This document shows positions 1-8,790 of a DNA stretch of 64,000 nt, piece after piece. Origin of the DNA: SFWF01 sp045636705 (GTDB taxonomy: Bacteria; Bacillota; Clostridia; Oscillospirales; Acutalibacteraceae); NCBI GenBank assembly GCA_045636705.1, contig JAZTYA010000033.1:1-64000 (forward strand). The letters run 5' to 3'. Numbering within the stretch: position 1 is the stretch's first letter; every line of letters begins with the position of its first letter. The translations under genes were made by a program, and so were the position numbers. The notes beneath the pieces were generated by a model that saw only the letters and a list, made by a program, of their open reading frames with translations, had not been told where the DNA came from and ran no database searches.

Positions 1-46
1 AAGCAGAAATATGCTTATGTTTTTAGCTCCAAAACCTACAAAATAA
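1..46 (+). CDS. infC: Translation initiation factor IF-3, 3' end only
   Basis: Reading from base 2, the window opens in the last codons of a gene and translates as SRNMLMFLAPKPTK followed by TAA at 44-46. This matches the conserved C-terminus of IF-3 (family ending of the type GRNM-M-LAPK). The next genes are rpmI and rplT, the classic infC-rpmI-rplT operon, which supports the call. Only about 14 residues are visible, so the call rests on that tail and on gene order. Confidence 0.8.
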   Translation, partial: SRNMLMFLAPKPTK

Positions 47-72
47 ACAAACAGTTTTAAGGAGGAAATAAA

Positions 73-270
73 ATGCCGAAGATTAAGACCCATAGCGGTG
101 CAAAAAAACGTTTTAAGCTCACTAAAACCGGTCAGGTAAAGAGAGCACACGCATTCAAATCACACATTCTTAACAAGAAAACCACAAAGCGTAAGAGAAA
201 TTTACGTAAGACTGTTGTTGCTGACGTAACCAATGTAGCAAAAGTCAAAAAGATGATTCCTTATAAATAA
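73..270 (+). CDS. rpmI: 50S ribosomal protein L35
   Basis: The 65-residue, very basic protein begins MPKIKTHSGAKKRFKLT, the signature start of L35, and has the family's usual length. It is a large-subunit protein. An AGGAGG ribosome binding site lies 7-12 bases upstream of the ATG. It sits between infC and rplT in the conserved operon and ends 27 bases before rplT. Confidence 0.98.
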   Translation: MPKIKTHSGAKKRFKLTKTGQVKRAHAFKSHILNKKTTKRKRNLRKTVVADVTNVAKVKKMIPYK

Positions 271-297
271 ACTTAACTATAACGGAGGATTATATAG

Positions 298-657
298 ATG
301 GCACGAGTTAAAGGTGCGTTATCAACACGCAAGAGAAGAAATAAAACTTTAAAGCTTGCTAAGGGCTATTTTGGCGCTAAGTCAAAGCTTTTTAAAACAG
401 CTAAAGAAGCTGTAATGAAATCCGGCAACTATGCTTATGTTGGCCGTAGACTTAAGAAAAGAGATTTTCGTCGTCTTTGGATTACAAGAATTTCTGCCGC
501 TGCTAAGCAGAACGGTATGAATTATTCAACCTTTATGAACGGACTTAAGAAAGCAGGCGTTACTATGAACCGCAAAATGCTTGCTGAATTAGCCGTAAAT
601 GATGCTGCAGGTTTTGCTACCTTAGCTAAGGCTGCTAGCAAAGCTTTAGAGAAATAA
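298..657 (+). CDS. rplT: 50S ribosomal protein L20
   Basis: The protein has 119 residues, begins MARVKGALSTRKRRNK and contains the conserved WITRISAAAKQNGMNYS segment near residues 62-78. Length and sequence are typical of L20, which binds 23S rRNA early in 50S assembly and in many Firmicutes also represses its own infC-rpmI-rplT operon. A GGAGG site precedes the ATG. A rho-independent terminator follows the stop directly, closing the ribosomal operon. Confidence 0.98.
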   Translation: MARVKGALSTRKRRNKTLKLAKGYFGAKSKLFKTAKEAVMKSGNYAYVGRRLKKRDFRRLWITRISAAAKQNGMNYSTFMNGLKKAGVTMNRKMLAELAVNDAAGFATLAKAASKALEK

Positions 658-662
658 TTAAT

Positions 663-697
663 ACAGGCCGAGGATAGTCCTCGGTCCTGTTTTTTTA
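663..697 (+). terminator. Rho-independent terminator after rplT
   Basis: A GC-rich hairpin (ACAGG-CCGAGGA / TCCTCGG-T-CCTGT with one bulged base and a TAG loop) is followed by a run of seven T. It lies right after the rplT stop and before the methyltransferase gene. Confidence 0.9.
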
Positions 698-714
698 TTC
701 GAGGGACAAAAATT

Positions 715-1497
715 ATGAAGTTTGAGAAGATAACATCTCGTGATAATGGTAATATAAAGTTTGTATCTGCGCTTATTGGGAGCAGTAAAAAACGCCGCGA
801 AAACGGTCTTTTCGTCTTAGAGGGATTAAGACTTGTTGCTGATGCGGCGGCAAGCGGTTATACCTTTCAAATGCTCTTTTTAAGCGAAACTGCATTTGCT
901 AAGAATGAAGACGAAGCATTAAGCCTTTCGGCTATTTCGGACAAAACTTTTCTTTTGCCCGATAGCCTTTTTGCAAAGGTTTCTGATACGGTAAACCCAC
1001 AAGGATTTCTTGCAGTTTTAAAAATCAGTAAGACCCTTCTATCCTTAAAGGCGGATGGAAAGTTCATTGCGCTTGAAAATCTTTCAGACCCCTCGAATTT
1101 GGGCGCAATTTCGCGTACGGCAGAGGCTTTTGGCTTTGACGGAATCGTATTGTCGGCTGACAGCGTCGACCCTTATGCGCCAAAATCACTTCGCGCTTCA
1201 ATGGGCGCGCTTTTTAGAATTCCGCTTATGATAACCGACGATATCATCGGCACTGCAAAAGAGTTTGGTATTACGACCTATTCTGCCGTTATAAGTGATA
1301 AGGCTGAAGTCATAAATAAGACAAGCTTTAAAAAGGGCAGTATGATTATTATCGGCAACGAAGCTAACGGAATAAAAAAGGAAACCGCTGACAAATCAGA
1401 CAGGCTAATAACAATCCCCATGTCAGGTAAGGCGGAGTCGCTTAATGCTGCAACAGCGGCATCAATCATTATGTGGGAGATGTGCCGTAATTTATGA
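715..1497 (+). CDS. TrmH/SpoU-family RNA 2'-O-methyltransferase
   Basis: The 260-residue protein has the three SPOUT (knotted) motifs in order: motif 1 around residues 121-140 (ENLSDPSNLGAISRTAEAFG), motif 2 around 208-221 (IIIGNEANGI), and motif 3 near the C-terminus (IPMSGKAESLNAATAASI). The first 100 residues resemble the substrate-binding domain of RlmB-like enzymes. The family transfers methyl from SAM to a ribose 2'-OH in rRNA or tRNA; the exact target cannot be read from sequence. It sits downstream of rplT, as YsgA-type genes often do in Firmicutes. Its stop overlaps the dprA start by 4 bases (ATGA). Confidence 0.93.
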   Translation: MKFEKITSRDNGNIKFVSALIGSSKKRRENGLFVLEGLRLVADAAASGYTFQMLFLSETAFAKNEDEALSLSAISDKTFLLPDSLFAKVSDTVNPQGFLAVLKISKTLLSLKADGKFIALENLSDPSNLGAISRTAEAFGFDGIVLSADSVDPYAPKSLRASMGALFRIPLMITDDIIGTAKEFGITTYSAVISDKAEVINKTSFKKGSMIIIGNEANGIKKETADKSDRLITIPMSGKAESLNAATAASIIMWEMCRNL

Positions 1498-2708
1498 TTT
1501 ATTGGGTTTGGCTTAATAAAGCTTTAGGCGCAGGGAATACAAAGTTTTTACCGCTTATTGAAAAATATAAATCCGCAAAGGCAATTTTCGATTTAAGCGA
1601 AAGGGAGCTTTCTTTAAATTCGTTTTTAAGTAAAACCGAAGTAGATAAGTTAAAAAAGAAAAACCTCTTTTTTGCTAAAAAGACGCTTGAAAGCTGTAAG
1701 CAGGATAATATTAAAATTATTACCTTTAACGATAAAAACTATCCGTCGGTTTTAAGGAGTCTTGTCAACCCACCGATTTGTCTTTACGTTAAAGGTGAAC
1801 TTCCGAATTTTGACACAACTCCCTTAATTTGTATTGTAGGAAAACGTGAATGTTCGGATTATGGCAAAAAGGTTGCCTGGTCACTTTCTGCACGGCTTTC
1901 TCTTGGCGGAATTACTGTTTTAAGCGGTGGCGCAAAGGGCATAGACGCGTTTGCACACAAAGGCGCTTTAGATGTTGGAGCAAAGACCGTAGCAGTTTTA
2001 GCTTGCGGCGTTAATTACGATTATCTTAAGGTTAATAAAGAACTTCGCGAGACTATTTCTAAAAATGGTTGCTTGATAAGTGAATATACGCCAAATGAAC
2101 CTGTTTATAAACAAAATTTTCTTGTAAGAAACAGATTGCTTGCGGCTTTAACCTACGGCACAGTTGTCGTAGAGTCGGGCGAGGGTAGCGGCGCTACTAT
2201 TACTGCAAACCATGCGGCAGAGCAAGGCAAGGAAGTTTTTGTTATAACCGGCAAACCCGACGACCCTAATTATTATGGAAACAATCAGCTTTTACGCGAT
2301 GGAGCAAAACCTGTTTTTGAGGCAAACGACATTTTCTTGGAATACATATCTCGTTTTGGCGATAAAATATTACCAAACAAGGCAAACGAGGTTAATTTAT
2401 CGAAGATTTTCTCAGAGAAAAACGGCAAGTCTAATAAGCCTGGTAAGCAAATTTCACCTGCCAAAGAGAGTAAAGAGCAAAAAATTCCGGAAAAATGCAA
2501 AAAAATAGTAAATATTGAAAATTTACCCCTTTCAAAAAATGCAAAAGTAGTATATAATTGTATAGATAATAACTTATTCATTTTGGATGATTTATTATCC
2601 TCAGGATTATCATTCGATGAATTATTAATTGCTGTTACCGAGCTGGAACTTTTAGGACTTATAAAGGCTATGCCCGGTGGCAGATATTCTGTTTTAAGTA
2701 AGGAGTAA
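1494..2708 (+). CDS. dprA: DNA-processing protein DprA
   Basis: The 404-residue protein has the DprA Rossmann core, with ICIVGKRECSDYG near residue 114 and the SGGAKGIDAFAHKGAL loop near residues 143-158. The C-terminal 70 residues (NLPLSKNAKVVYNCID...) look like the winged-helix DML1-type domain. DprA loads RecA onto incoming single-stranded DNA in natural transformation. The family is also kept in species not known to be competent. It overlaps the upstream methyltransferase by 4 bases and is followed 5 bases later by topA, the common Firmicutes dprA-topA-trmFO order. Confidence 0.97.
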   Translation: MIYWVWLNKALGAGNTKFLPLIEKYKSAKAIFDLSERELSLNSFLSKTEVDKLKKKNLFFAKKTLESCKQDNIKIITFNDKNYPSVLRSLVNPPICLYVKGELPNFDTTPLICIVGKRECSDYGKKVAWSLSARLSLGGITVLSGGAKGIDAFAHKGALDVGAKTVAVLACGVNYDYLKVNKELRETISKNGCLISEYTPNEPVYKQNFLVRNRLLAALTYGTVVVESGEGSGATITANHAAEQGKEVFVITGKPDDPNYYGNNQLLRDGAKPVFEANDIFLEYISRFGDKILPNKANEVNLSKIFSEKNGKSNKPGKQISPAKESKEQKIPEKCKKIVNIENLPLSKNAKVVYNCIDNNLFILDDLLSSGLSFDELLIAVTELELLGLIKAMPGGRYSVLSKE

Positions 2709-2713
2709 TACAG

Positions 2714-4807
2714 TTGTCTAAATTAGTTATTGTGGAGTCACCTTCAAAAATTAAAACTGTTAAAAAGACCTTAGGCTCTGAATATAACGTTATGGCTTCA
2801 AAAGGTCATATTCGTGATTTACCTAAATCAAAGTTAGGCATTGACGTTAAGAACAATTTTAACCTTCAGTACATTAATATGCCTGATAAAAAGGAACTTA
2901 TAAAAGAACTACAAACCGCTGCTGCAAACAGTGATTTTGTTTATCTTGCAACCGACCCTGACCGTGAAGGAGAGGCAATTTCTTGGCACCTATCGAAACT
3001 GCTTGCGCTAAATCCCAATGATGCAGTAAGAGTTTCGTTCAACGAAATTACCGAAAGCGGTATAAAGGCAGGTATGGCAGCACCAAGACAGATTGATATG
3101 AATCTTGTTGATGCACAACAGGCAAGACGTGTTCTTGACAGAATCATAGGTTACAACCTAAGTCCTTTCCTTTGGAAAAAGGTTAAGAGCGGACTTTCTG
3201 CAGGAAGAGTGCAGAGTGTTGCTTTACGCCTTGTAGTTGACAGAGAAAGAGAAATAGAAGCATTTAAAGCAGAAGAGTTTTGGACAATAGTTGCAAAACT
3301 TTCGGCTTCAAGAAAGACCTTAACTGCGACCTTTTATGGAGATAAAAACGGCGAGAAGATTGATATTTCCAACGAGGATACCGCAAACAAGATAGTAGCC
3401 GACCTTGACGGCGCAGAATATGTTGTAACTAAGGTTAAAAACGGTGTTAGAAACAGACAACCTGCATATCCGTTTATTACGTCAACCCTACAACAGGATG
3501 CATCAAGAAAGTTAGGCTTTACAGGTCAAAAGACCATGCGTGTAGCACAGCAGTTATACGAAGGAATTGATATTAAAGGCTTTGGTACAACAGGTCTTAT
3601 TACCTATATGCGTACCGACTCGCTTAGAATTTCTGACGAGGCTCGTGCTGCGGCACAAAACTATATTCAAAGAACCTTTGGCGAAAAATATCTACCCAAA
3701 ACACAAAGAGTGTTTAAGTCAAAGAGCAATTCACAGGATGCGCACGAGGCTATTCGTCCTACCGACGTAGAGTTTACTCCTGAAAAGGTTAAGGATAGCT
3801 TATCTTCTGACCAATATAAGCTTTATAAGCTTATTTGGGAAAGATTTGTAGCTTCTTTAATGGCAAACTGCGTTCAGAATACCGTTGCAGTTGATATCGA
3901 GGCAAAGAATTATGTCTTCAAGGCAAGCGGTTATTCAATTAAGTTTGACGGATTTACCGTTCTTTATGAGGAGGGTAAAGATGACGACGCTGATGAAAAC
4001 AGCAATCTTCCGACAGTAAACGAGGGCGAGGTTCTAAAACTTAAGGACCTAGCACCAAATCAGCACTTTACTCAGCCACCAAAGAGATATAGCGAGCCCA
4101 CGTTGATTAAGGCACTCGATGATAACGGTATCGGAAGACCTTCAACCTATGCTCCTATCATCACAAACATCCTTCAAAGAGAGTATATCGAAAGGGAGAA
4201 AAAGTCCTTAAAACCTACCTCTCTTGGTATGGTTGTTTCAGACCTTATGGTTGAGCACTTTAAAAAATTTGTTGAAATTAAATTTACGGCAGGCATGGAA
4301 AACAGCCTTGATAAAATCGGCTCAGGCGACCTTGACTGGCTTGAAACCATCGCCGATTTCTATAAAGATTTTGAGGTTGCACTTAAAAAGGCAGAGGAAA
4401 GTCTTTCAGGCAAACGCGTTAAGGTTCCGGTAGAGGAGTCTGACGAGGTTTGCGAAAAATGTGGCAAGACCATGGTTATAAGAACAGGCCGTTTCGGTAA
4501 GTTCTTAGCTTGTCCTGCATATCCTGAATGTAAGAATACAAAGCCTTTAGCAGAGGAAGAGGTTAAAAAGCCTTGTCCAAAGTGTGGCTCAAAACTTTTA
4601 AAGAGAACATCCAGAAAAACAGGTAAAAAGTTTTATGGTTGCTCTAACTATCCCGCTTGCGATTTTGCGGCACCCAACGTGCCGACAGGAGACGTTTGTC
4701 CTGAATGCGGCGGATATATCCTTTACGGAGTCAGAGGACGCAAATACTGTATGAACAGTGAATGCCCAACAAGAAAGACAGATAAAAAGAAGAATGAAAA
4801 AGATTAA
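2714..4807 (+). CDS. topA: DNA topoisomerase I
   Basis: The 697-residue protein uses a TTG start, with AGGAG eight bases upstream. The Toprim domain has VIVESPSK (Glu8) and the ATDPDREGEA acidic motif (Asp81, Asp83). The catalytic tyrosine is in GLITYMRTDS (Tyr298). Three C-terminal zinc ribbons are visible from about residue 580: CEKCGK...CPAYPEC, CPKCGS...CSNYPAC and CPECGG...CMNSEC. The enzyme relaxes negative supercoils through a 5'-phosphotyrosine intermediate. Its 3' end overlaps trmFO by 14 bases. Confidence 0.98.
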   Translation: MSKLVIVESPSKIKTVKKTLGSEYNVMASKGHIRDLPKSKLGIDVKNNFNLQYINMPDKKELIKELQTAAANSDFVYLATDPDREGEAISWHLSKLLALNPNDAVRVSFNEITESGIKAGMAAPRQIDMNLVDAQQARRVLDRIIGYNLSPFLWKKVKSGLSAGRVQSVALRLVVDREREIEAFKAEEFWTIVAKLSASRKTLTATFYGDKNGEKIDISNEDTANKIVADLDGAEYVVTKVKNGVRNRQPAYPFITSTLQQDASRKLGFTGQKTMRVAQQLYEGIDIKGFGTTGLITYMRTDSLRISDEARAAAQNYIQRTFGEKYLPKTQRVFKSKSNSQDAHEAIRPTDVEFTPEKVKDSLSSDQYKLYKLIWERFVASLMANCVQNTVAVDIEAKNYVFKASGYSIKFDGFTVLYEEGKDDDADENSNLPTVNEGEVLKLKDLAPNQHFTQPPKRYSEPTLIKALDDNGIGRPSTYAPIITNILQREYIEREKKSLKPTSLGMVVSDLMVEHFKKFVEIKFTAGMENSLDKIGSGDLDWLETIADFYKDFEVALKKAEESLSGKRVKVPVEESDEVCEKCGKTMVIRTGRFGKFLACPAYPECKNTKPLAEEEVKKPCPKCGSKLLKRTSRKTGKKFYGCSNYPACDFAAPNVPTGDVCPECGGYILYGVRGRKYCMNSECPTRKTDKKKNEKD

Positions 4808-6098
4808 TGTAATAGGCGCAGGACTTGCAGGATGCGAAGCTGCTATTAGAATTGCTAATAGTGGAATAAAGGTTGATTTATATGAAATGAAACCCGAAAA
4901 GCGCAGTCCTGCACATAAGACCGACCTTTTTGCAGAACTTGTATGTTCGAACTCGCTTAAGGCCGAAAGGGTAAATTCTGCGGCAGGTCTTTTAAAGGCC
5001 GAAATGAGAAAATTTTCTTCGGTTTGCTTGACTGCTGCCGACAGTTGCAAGGTTGCGGCAGGCGGTGCTTTAGCGGTTGACCGTGAGTTGTTTGCCAAAG
5101 AGATAACAGAAAAAATAAAAAGTCATCCAAACATTACCATTAAAAATATGGTTGTTGATAAGATAGACGAAAATGAGGTTACGGTTATCGCAACAGGTCC
5201 TTTGACCGACGAGGCATTAACTAAGGAAATTAAACGCCTTTGTGGTAAAGATAATCTAAGTTTTTATGATGCCGCAGCGCCTATTGTTACCGCAGATAGT
5301 ATTGATATGTCGATTGCCTTCAGAGCTTCTCGTTACGGAAAAGGCGATGACGACTATATCAATTGTCCTATGAACAAGGAAGAGTATGAAGCTTTTTATA
5401 ACGAACTTGTTACGGCAGAAAGCGCCCCTTTAAAGGAATTTGACAAAGAAATTACCGTTTATGAAGGTTGTATGCCGGTTGAGGTTTTAGCCAAAAGGGG
5501 ACATGATTCAATTCGATTTGGCCCCTTAAAGCCGGTTGGACTTCGTGACCCGAGAACCGATAAACGGCCTTGGGCGGTTGTTCAGCTTCGTAGCGAAAAC
5601 AAGGACGGCACGCTTTATAATTTAGTAGGATTTCAGACCAACCTTAAATTTCCCGAACAAAAAAGGGTCTTTTCTATGATACCGGGTCTTGAAAATGCCG
5701 AGTTTATGCGATATGGTGTAATGCATAGAAACTCCTTTATTGATTCCCCTAGAGTATTAAATAAAAATCTATCACTAAAAAATCACCCAAATATATTTTT
5801 TGCAGGACAAATCACAGGTGTAGAGGGTTATATGGAGTCTGCTGCAAGCGGCATTATCGCAGGTGTTAACGCAGTAAGGTATCTAAACGGACAAGAAGCT
5901 TTAGTTTTACCAAATACCACTATGATAGGTGCTTTGCTTGAATATATTACCGATGATTCGGTTAAGGATTTTCAACCTATGGGAGCAAACTTTGGCATAA
6001 TGCCACAGCTTGATAAGGTGATTAGAGATAAAAAAGAAAGGTATCAAGCTTTGGCTGACCGCTCGCTTGAAACCTTAAATTTAAACTATACGGAGTAA
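4794..6098 (+). CDS. trmFO: tRNA (uracil-54-C5) methyltransferase, folate-dependent
   Basis: The reading frame is open further upstream, but the family start is MKKINVIGAGLAGCEAAIR at 4794, giving 434 residues, the normal TrmFO length. That N-terminus is the FAD-binding GxGxxG fold, and the protein continues with the family-typical ...KTDLFAELVCSNSLKAE near residue 42. TrmFO makes ribothymidine at position 54 of tRNA from methylenetetrahydrofolate and FADH2. The start lies inside the topA 3' end, so the two are probably translationally coupled. Confidence 0.97.
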   Translation: MKKINVIGAGLAGCEAAIRIANSGIKVDLYEMKPEKRSPAHKTDLFAELVCSNSLKAERVNSAAGLLKAEMRKFSSVCLTAADSCKVAAGGALAVDRELFAKEITEKIKSHPNITIKNMVVDKIDENEVTVIATGPLTDEALTKEIKRLCGKDNLSFYDAAAPIVTADSIDMSIAFRASRYGKGDDDYINCPMNKEEYEAFYNELVTAESAPLKEFDKEITVYEGCMPVEVLAKRGHDSIRFGPLKPVGLRDPRTDKRPWAVVQLRSENKDGTLYNLVGFQTNLKFPEQKRVFSMIPGLENAEFMRYGVMHRNSFIDSPRVLNKNLSLKNHPNIFFAGQITGVEGYMESAASGIIAGVNAVRYLNGQEALVLPNTTMIGALLEYITDDSVKDFQPMGANFGIMPQLDKVIRDKKERYQALADRSLETLNLNYTE

Positions 6099-6101
6099 AA
6101 T

Positions 6102-7100
6102 ATGAGAATTGTAGTTGACGCTTTCGGAGGCGATAATGCGCCACTCGAAATTATTAAAGGCTCAGCCCTTGCAGAAAAAGAATATGGTGTAGAAATCATT
6201 CTTTGCGGTGATGAAGAAACCATAAAGAAGTGCATATCGGATAATGATATCAAGTTTAACAACCTAACTATCGTTCATGCGCCAGATGTAATTTCAATGC
6301 ATGATGACCCAACATCGCTTTTAAAAGCATTTAAGAATTCTTCAATGGCACAAGCTTTTAGAACCCTTGCTGAAGGAAATGCAGATGCATTCGTTTCTGC
6401 AGGCAGCACAGGCGCTGTTGTTGTTGGAGGAACCTTTATTGTTAAAAGAATTAAGGGTATAAAGCGTCCTGCTTTAGCCGCAATTTTACCAGCTACTAAG
6501 GGCAATGTTATGCTTATGGATATAGGCGCAAATGCCGAGTGCAGACCCGAAATGATAGCACAGTTTGGTACAATGGCTTCGGTTTATCTTGAAAAGGTAG
6601 AGTCTATTAAAAATCCTACGGTAGGACTTTTAAATATAGGCGCAGAGGAAACTAAGGGTACCGAAATTCATAAGGAAGCGTATAAGATTTTATCCGAATC
6701 GGGACTTAACTTCATAGGTAACGTTGAGTCAAGAGAACTTCTTAGCGGTGCGGCTGATGCCGTTGTAACCGACGGATTTACAGGAAATATAGCACTAAAA
6801 TTAATTGAGGGCACGGTTAAAACACTATTTTCAATGTTAGTGCCTGTATTTAAAAAGAATATATTTACAAAGCTTTCATTCTTAACCTTAAAAGACGGAC
6901 TTAGAGGAATTAAGAAAAAACTTAATGCGGATGAGGTTGGCGGCGCGCCCCTTCTTGGAACTAAAAAGCCGGTGTTTAAAGCTCACGGAAGCTCTAATGC
7001 AGAGGCATTTAAAAACGCCATACATAAGGCAATGCTATTCGCACAAAACAATGTTATAGAAACAATAGAATCAAGTTATCAAAACGAGGAATTAGACTAA
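6102..7100 (+). CDS. plsX: Phosphate acyltransferase PlsX
   Basis: The 332-residue protein begins MRIVVDAFGGDNAP, the PlsX hallmark. It carries VSAGSTGAVVVGG near residue 100 and ends with the typical GGAPLLGTKKPVFKAHGSS segment near 280-300. PlsX converts acyl-ACP to acyl-phosphate, the donor for PlsY in membrane phospholipid synthesis. A GGAG site precedes the ATG and trmFO ends three bases upstream. No acpP lies between plsX and rnc, although that is common elsewhere. Confidence 0.97.
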   Translation: MRIVVDAFGGDNAPLEIIKGSALAEKEYGVEIILCGDEETIKKCISDNDIKFNNLTIVHAPDVISMHDDPTSLLKAFKNSSMAQAFRTLAEGNADAFVSAGSTGAVVVGGTFIVKRIKGIKRPALAAILPATKGNVMLMDIGANAECRPEMIAQFGTMASVYLEKVESIKNPTVGLLNIGAEETKGTEIHKEAYKILSESGLNFIGNVESRELLSGAADAVVTDGFTGNIALKLIEGTVKTLFSMLVPVFKKNIFTKLSFLTLKDGLRGIKKKLNADEVGGAPLLGTKKPVFKAHGSSNAEAFKNAIHKAMLFAQNNVIETIESSYQNEELD

Positions 7101-7102
7101 TT

Positions 7103-7786
7103 ATGATTGCAGAGTTTGAACAGATTTTAAATTACAAATTTAATAATGTTGAACTGCTAAAAAATGCTTTAACCCATTCATCTTATGCTAACGAAACACA
7201 CTCGCACGGCGGCTCTAACGAACGACTCGAGTTTTTGGGAGACTCGGTTTTATCAATTGTAGTTTCAGACTATATTTATAAAAACTTCAAGTCACTCCCC
7301 GAAGGAGAGCTTACAAAACTTCGAGCATCCTTGGTTTGTGAAAAGACCTTGTTTTCTTTTGCAAAACAGATAAATCTTGGCGATTTTATTTTGCTTGGAA
7401 AAGGGGAACAGAACAACCAGGGTAACGAGAGAGCGTCTATTCTTTCGGATGCTTTTGAGGCAGTGCTTGCCGCAATTTATCTTGACGGTGGTATTGATGC
7501 GGCTAGAAAGCATGTTTTACGCTTTATTGTGCCCGAACTAAAAAAGCACGATATAGAAACCTTTAAGGATTACAAAACCGCTTTGCAAGAGGTTATTCAG
7601 CGCAACCCTGAGGAAAGACTAAAGTATGTATTGACCGATGAAACGGGTCCTGACCACGATAAACGTTTTACGGTTGAGGTTCACTTAAATTCAAACGTAA
7701 TCGGATGCGGTGTCGGTAAAAGTAAAAAGCAAGCCGAGCAAGAGGCCGCAAAACAAGCTCTTCATTTAATGGGTCTTGAAGTATGA
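7103..7786 (+). CDS. rnc: Ribonuclease III
   Basis: The 227-residue protein has the RNase III signature NERLEFLGDSVL at residues 39-50 (metal ligands Glu43 and Asp47), a second acidic site around SDAFEAVLAAIYLDGG, and a C-terminal double-stranded RNA-binding domain (from about residue 155) ending KSKKQAEQEAAKQAL. It processes rRNA precursors and other duplex RNA. It starts two bases after plsX and overlaps the next gene by 4 bases. The rnc-smc-ftsY neighbourhood is conserved in Firmicutes. Confidence 0.98.
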   Translation: MIAEFEQILNYKFNNVELLKNALTHSSYANETHSHGGSNERLEFLGDSVLSIVVSDYIYKNFKSLPEGELTKLRASLVCEKTLFSFAKQINLGDFILLGKGEQNNQGNERASILSDAFEAVLAAIYLDGGIDAARKHVLRFIVPELKKHDIETFKDYKTALQEVIQRNPEERLKYVLTDETGPDHDKRFTVEVHLNSNVIGCGVGKSKKQAEQEAAKQALHLMGLEV

Positions 7787-8769
7787 GTCACGCAAATATT
7801 TCTATATTTGTAACACATTTGGGTTGTCCTAATCAGTGTAGTTTTTGTAACCAAAGGCATATTGCCAAAACCGAAGCAATAACAGACACTTCTTCAATAG
7901 ATAAGGCTGTTTTGCTTGCAAAAACCTCTAAAAACTATGACCCGAAAAACACACAAATTGCCTTTTTCGGCGGCAGTTTTACGGCAATTGACCGAGAATA
8001 TATGCTTTCGCTTTTAAAGACGGCTTATAACTATATAAAAAGCGGCGATATTTCTGGCATTAGAATTTCAACCAGACCTGACTTTATTGATGAAGAGGTC
8101 TTAGAAATTTTAAAAGAATACGGAGTTATCGCAATTGAGCTTGGCGCACAGAGTATGTGTGACGACGTTCTTTTGCTAAACGACCGTGGACATACTGCGG
8201 AAGACGTTAAAAAGGCGTCAAAGCTTATAAAGTCAAACGGATTTGAATTAGGCCTTCAAATGATGACGGGACTTTTTGGAGACTCGGATGAAAAGGCTAT
8301 AAAAACCGCTCAAAAAATCATTGAGCTAAAGCCTTCAACTGTTCGAATTTATCCAACAATAGTTTTAAAGGGGACAAGGCTTGAACAACTCTTAAACACT
8401 GGGGAATATAAGCCGCAGACCTTAGATGAGGCAATTAGGCTTTCGATTGGTCTAAAAAATATGTTTTTGGAAAACGATATTAAGGTAATTCGTTTAGGAC
8501 TTCATACAATTGATGAATCAATGTTTGTAGCAGGTCCTTGGCATCCGTCTTTTGCCGAACTTTGCGAGTCGGAAGAGTATTTTAAAAGGTTTAAAGACCT
8601 TTTAAAAGAAAAGGGTTCATATGAGCTTTTTGTTTATCCTTCTGAATTATCAAAGGCAATAGGCAATAAACGTAAAAATATTAACAGAATGGCAGAGCTT
8701 GGAGTAAATTTAAAAATTTCTCCTAGCGAAAGTTTAGAAAAACACGAAATCAAAGTAGTGAAAAATTAA
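7783..8769 (+). CDS. Radical SAM protein, Elp3/YhcC-like
   Basis: The 328-residue protein has a radical SAM cluster motif very near its N-terminus (GCPNQCSFC: Cys15, Cys19, Cys22, spacing CxxxCxxC), FFGGSFTA near residue 65 and STRPDF near residue 95. The family resembles the catalytic half of Elp3 without the acetyltransferase domain, and such genes are commonly found between rnc and smc in Clostridia. The substrate is unknown, possibly tRNA. The ATG overlaps the rnc stop. Confidence 0.88.
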   Translation: MSHANISIFVTHLGCPNQCSFCNQRHIAKTEAITDTSSIDKAVLLAKTSKNYDPKNTQIAFFGGSFTAIDREYMLSLLKTAYNYIKSGDISGIRISTRPDFIDEEVLEILKEYGVIAIELGAQSMCDDVLLLNDRGHTAEDVKKASKLIKSNGFELGLQMMTGLFGDSDEKAIKTAQKIIELKPSTVRIYPTIVLKGTRLEQLLNTGEYKPQTLDEAIRLSIGLKNMFLENDIKVIRLGLHTIDESMFVAGPWHPSFAELCESEEYFKRFKDLLKEKGSYELFVYPSELSKAIGNKRKNINRMAELGVNLKISPSESLEKHEIKVVKN

Positions 8770-8790
8770 AGCCCGGAGGGAAGTGAAATA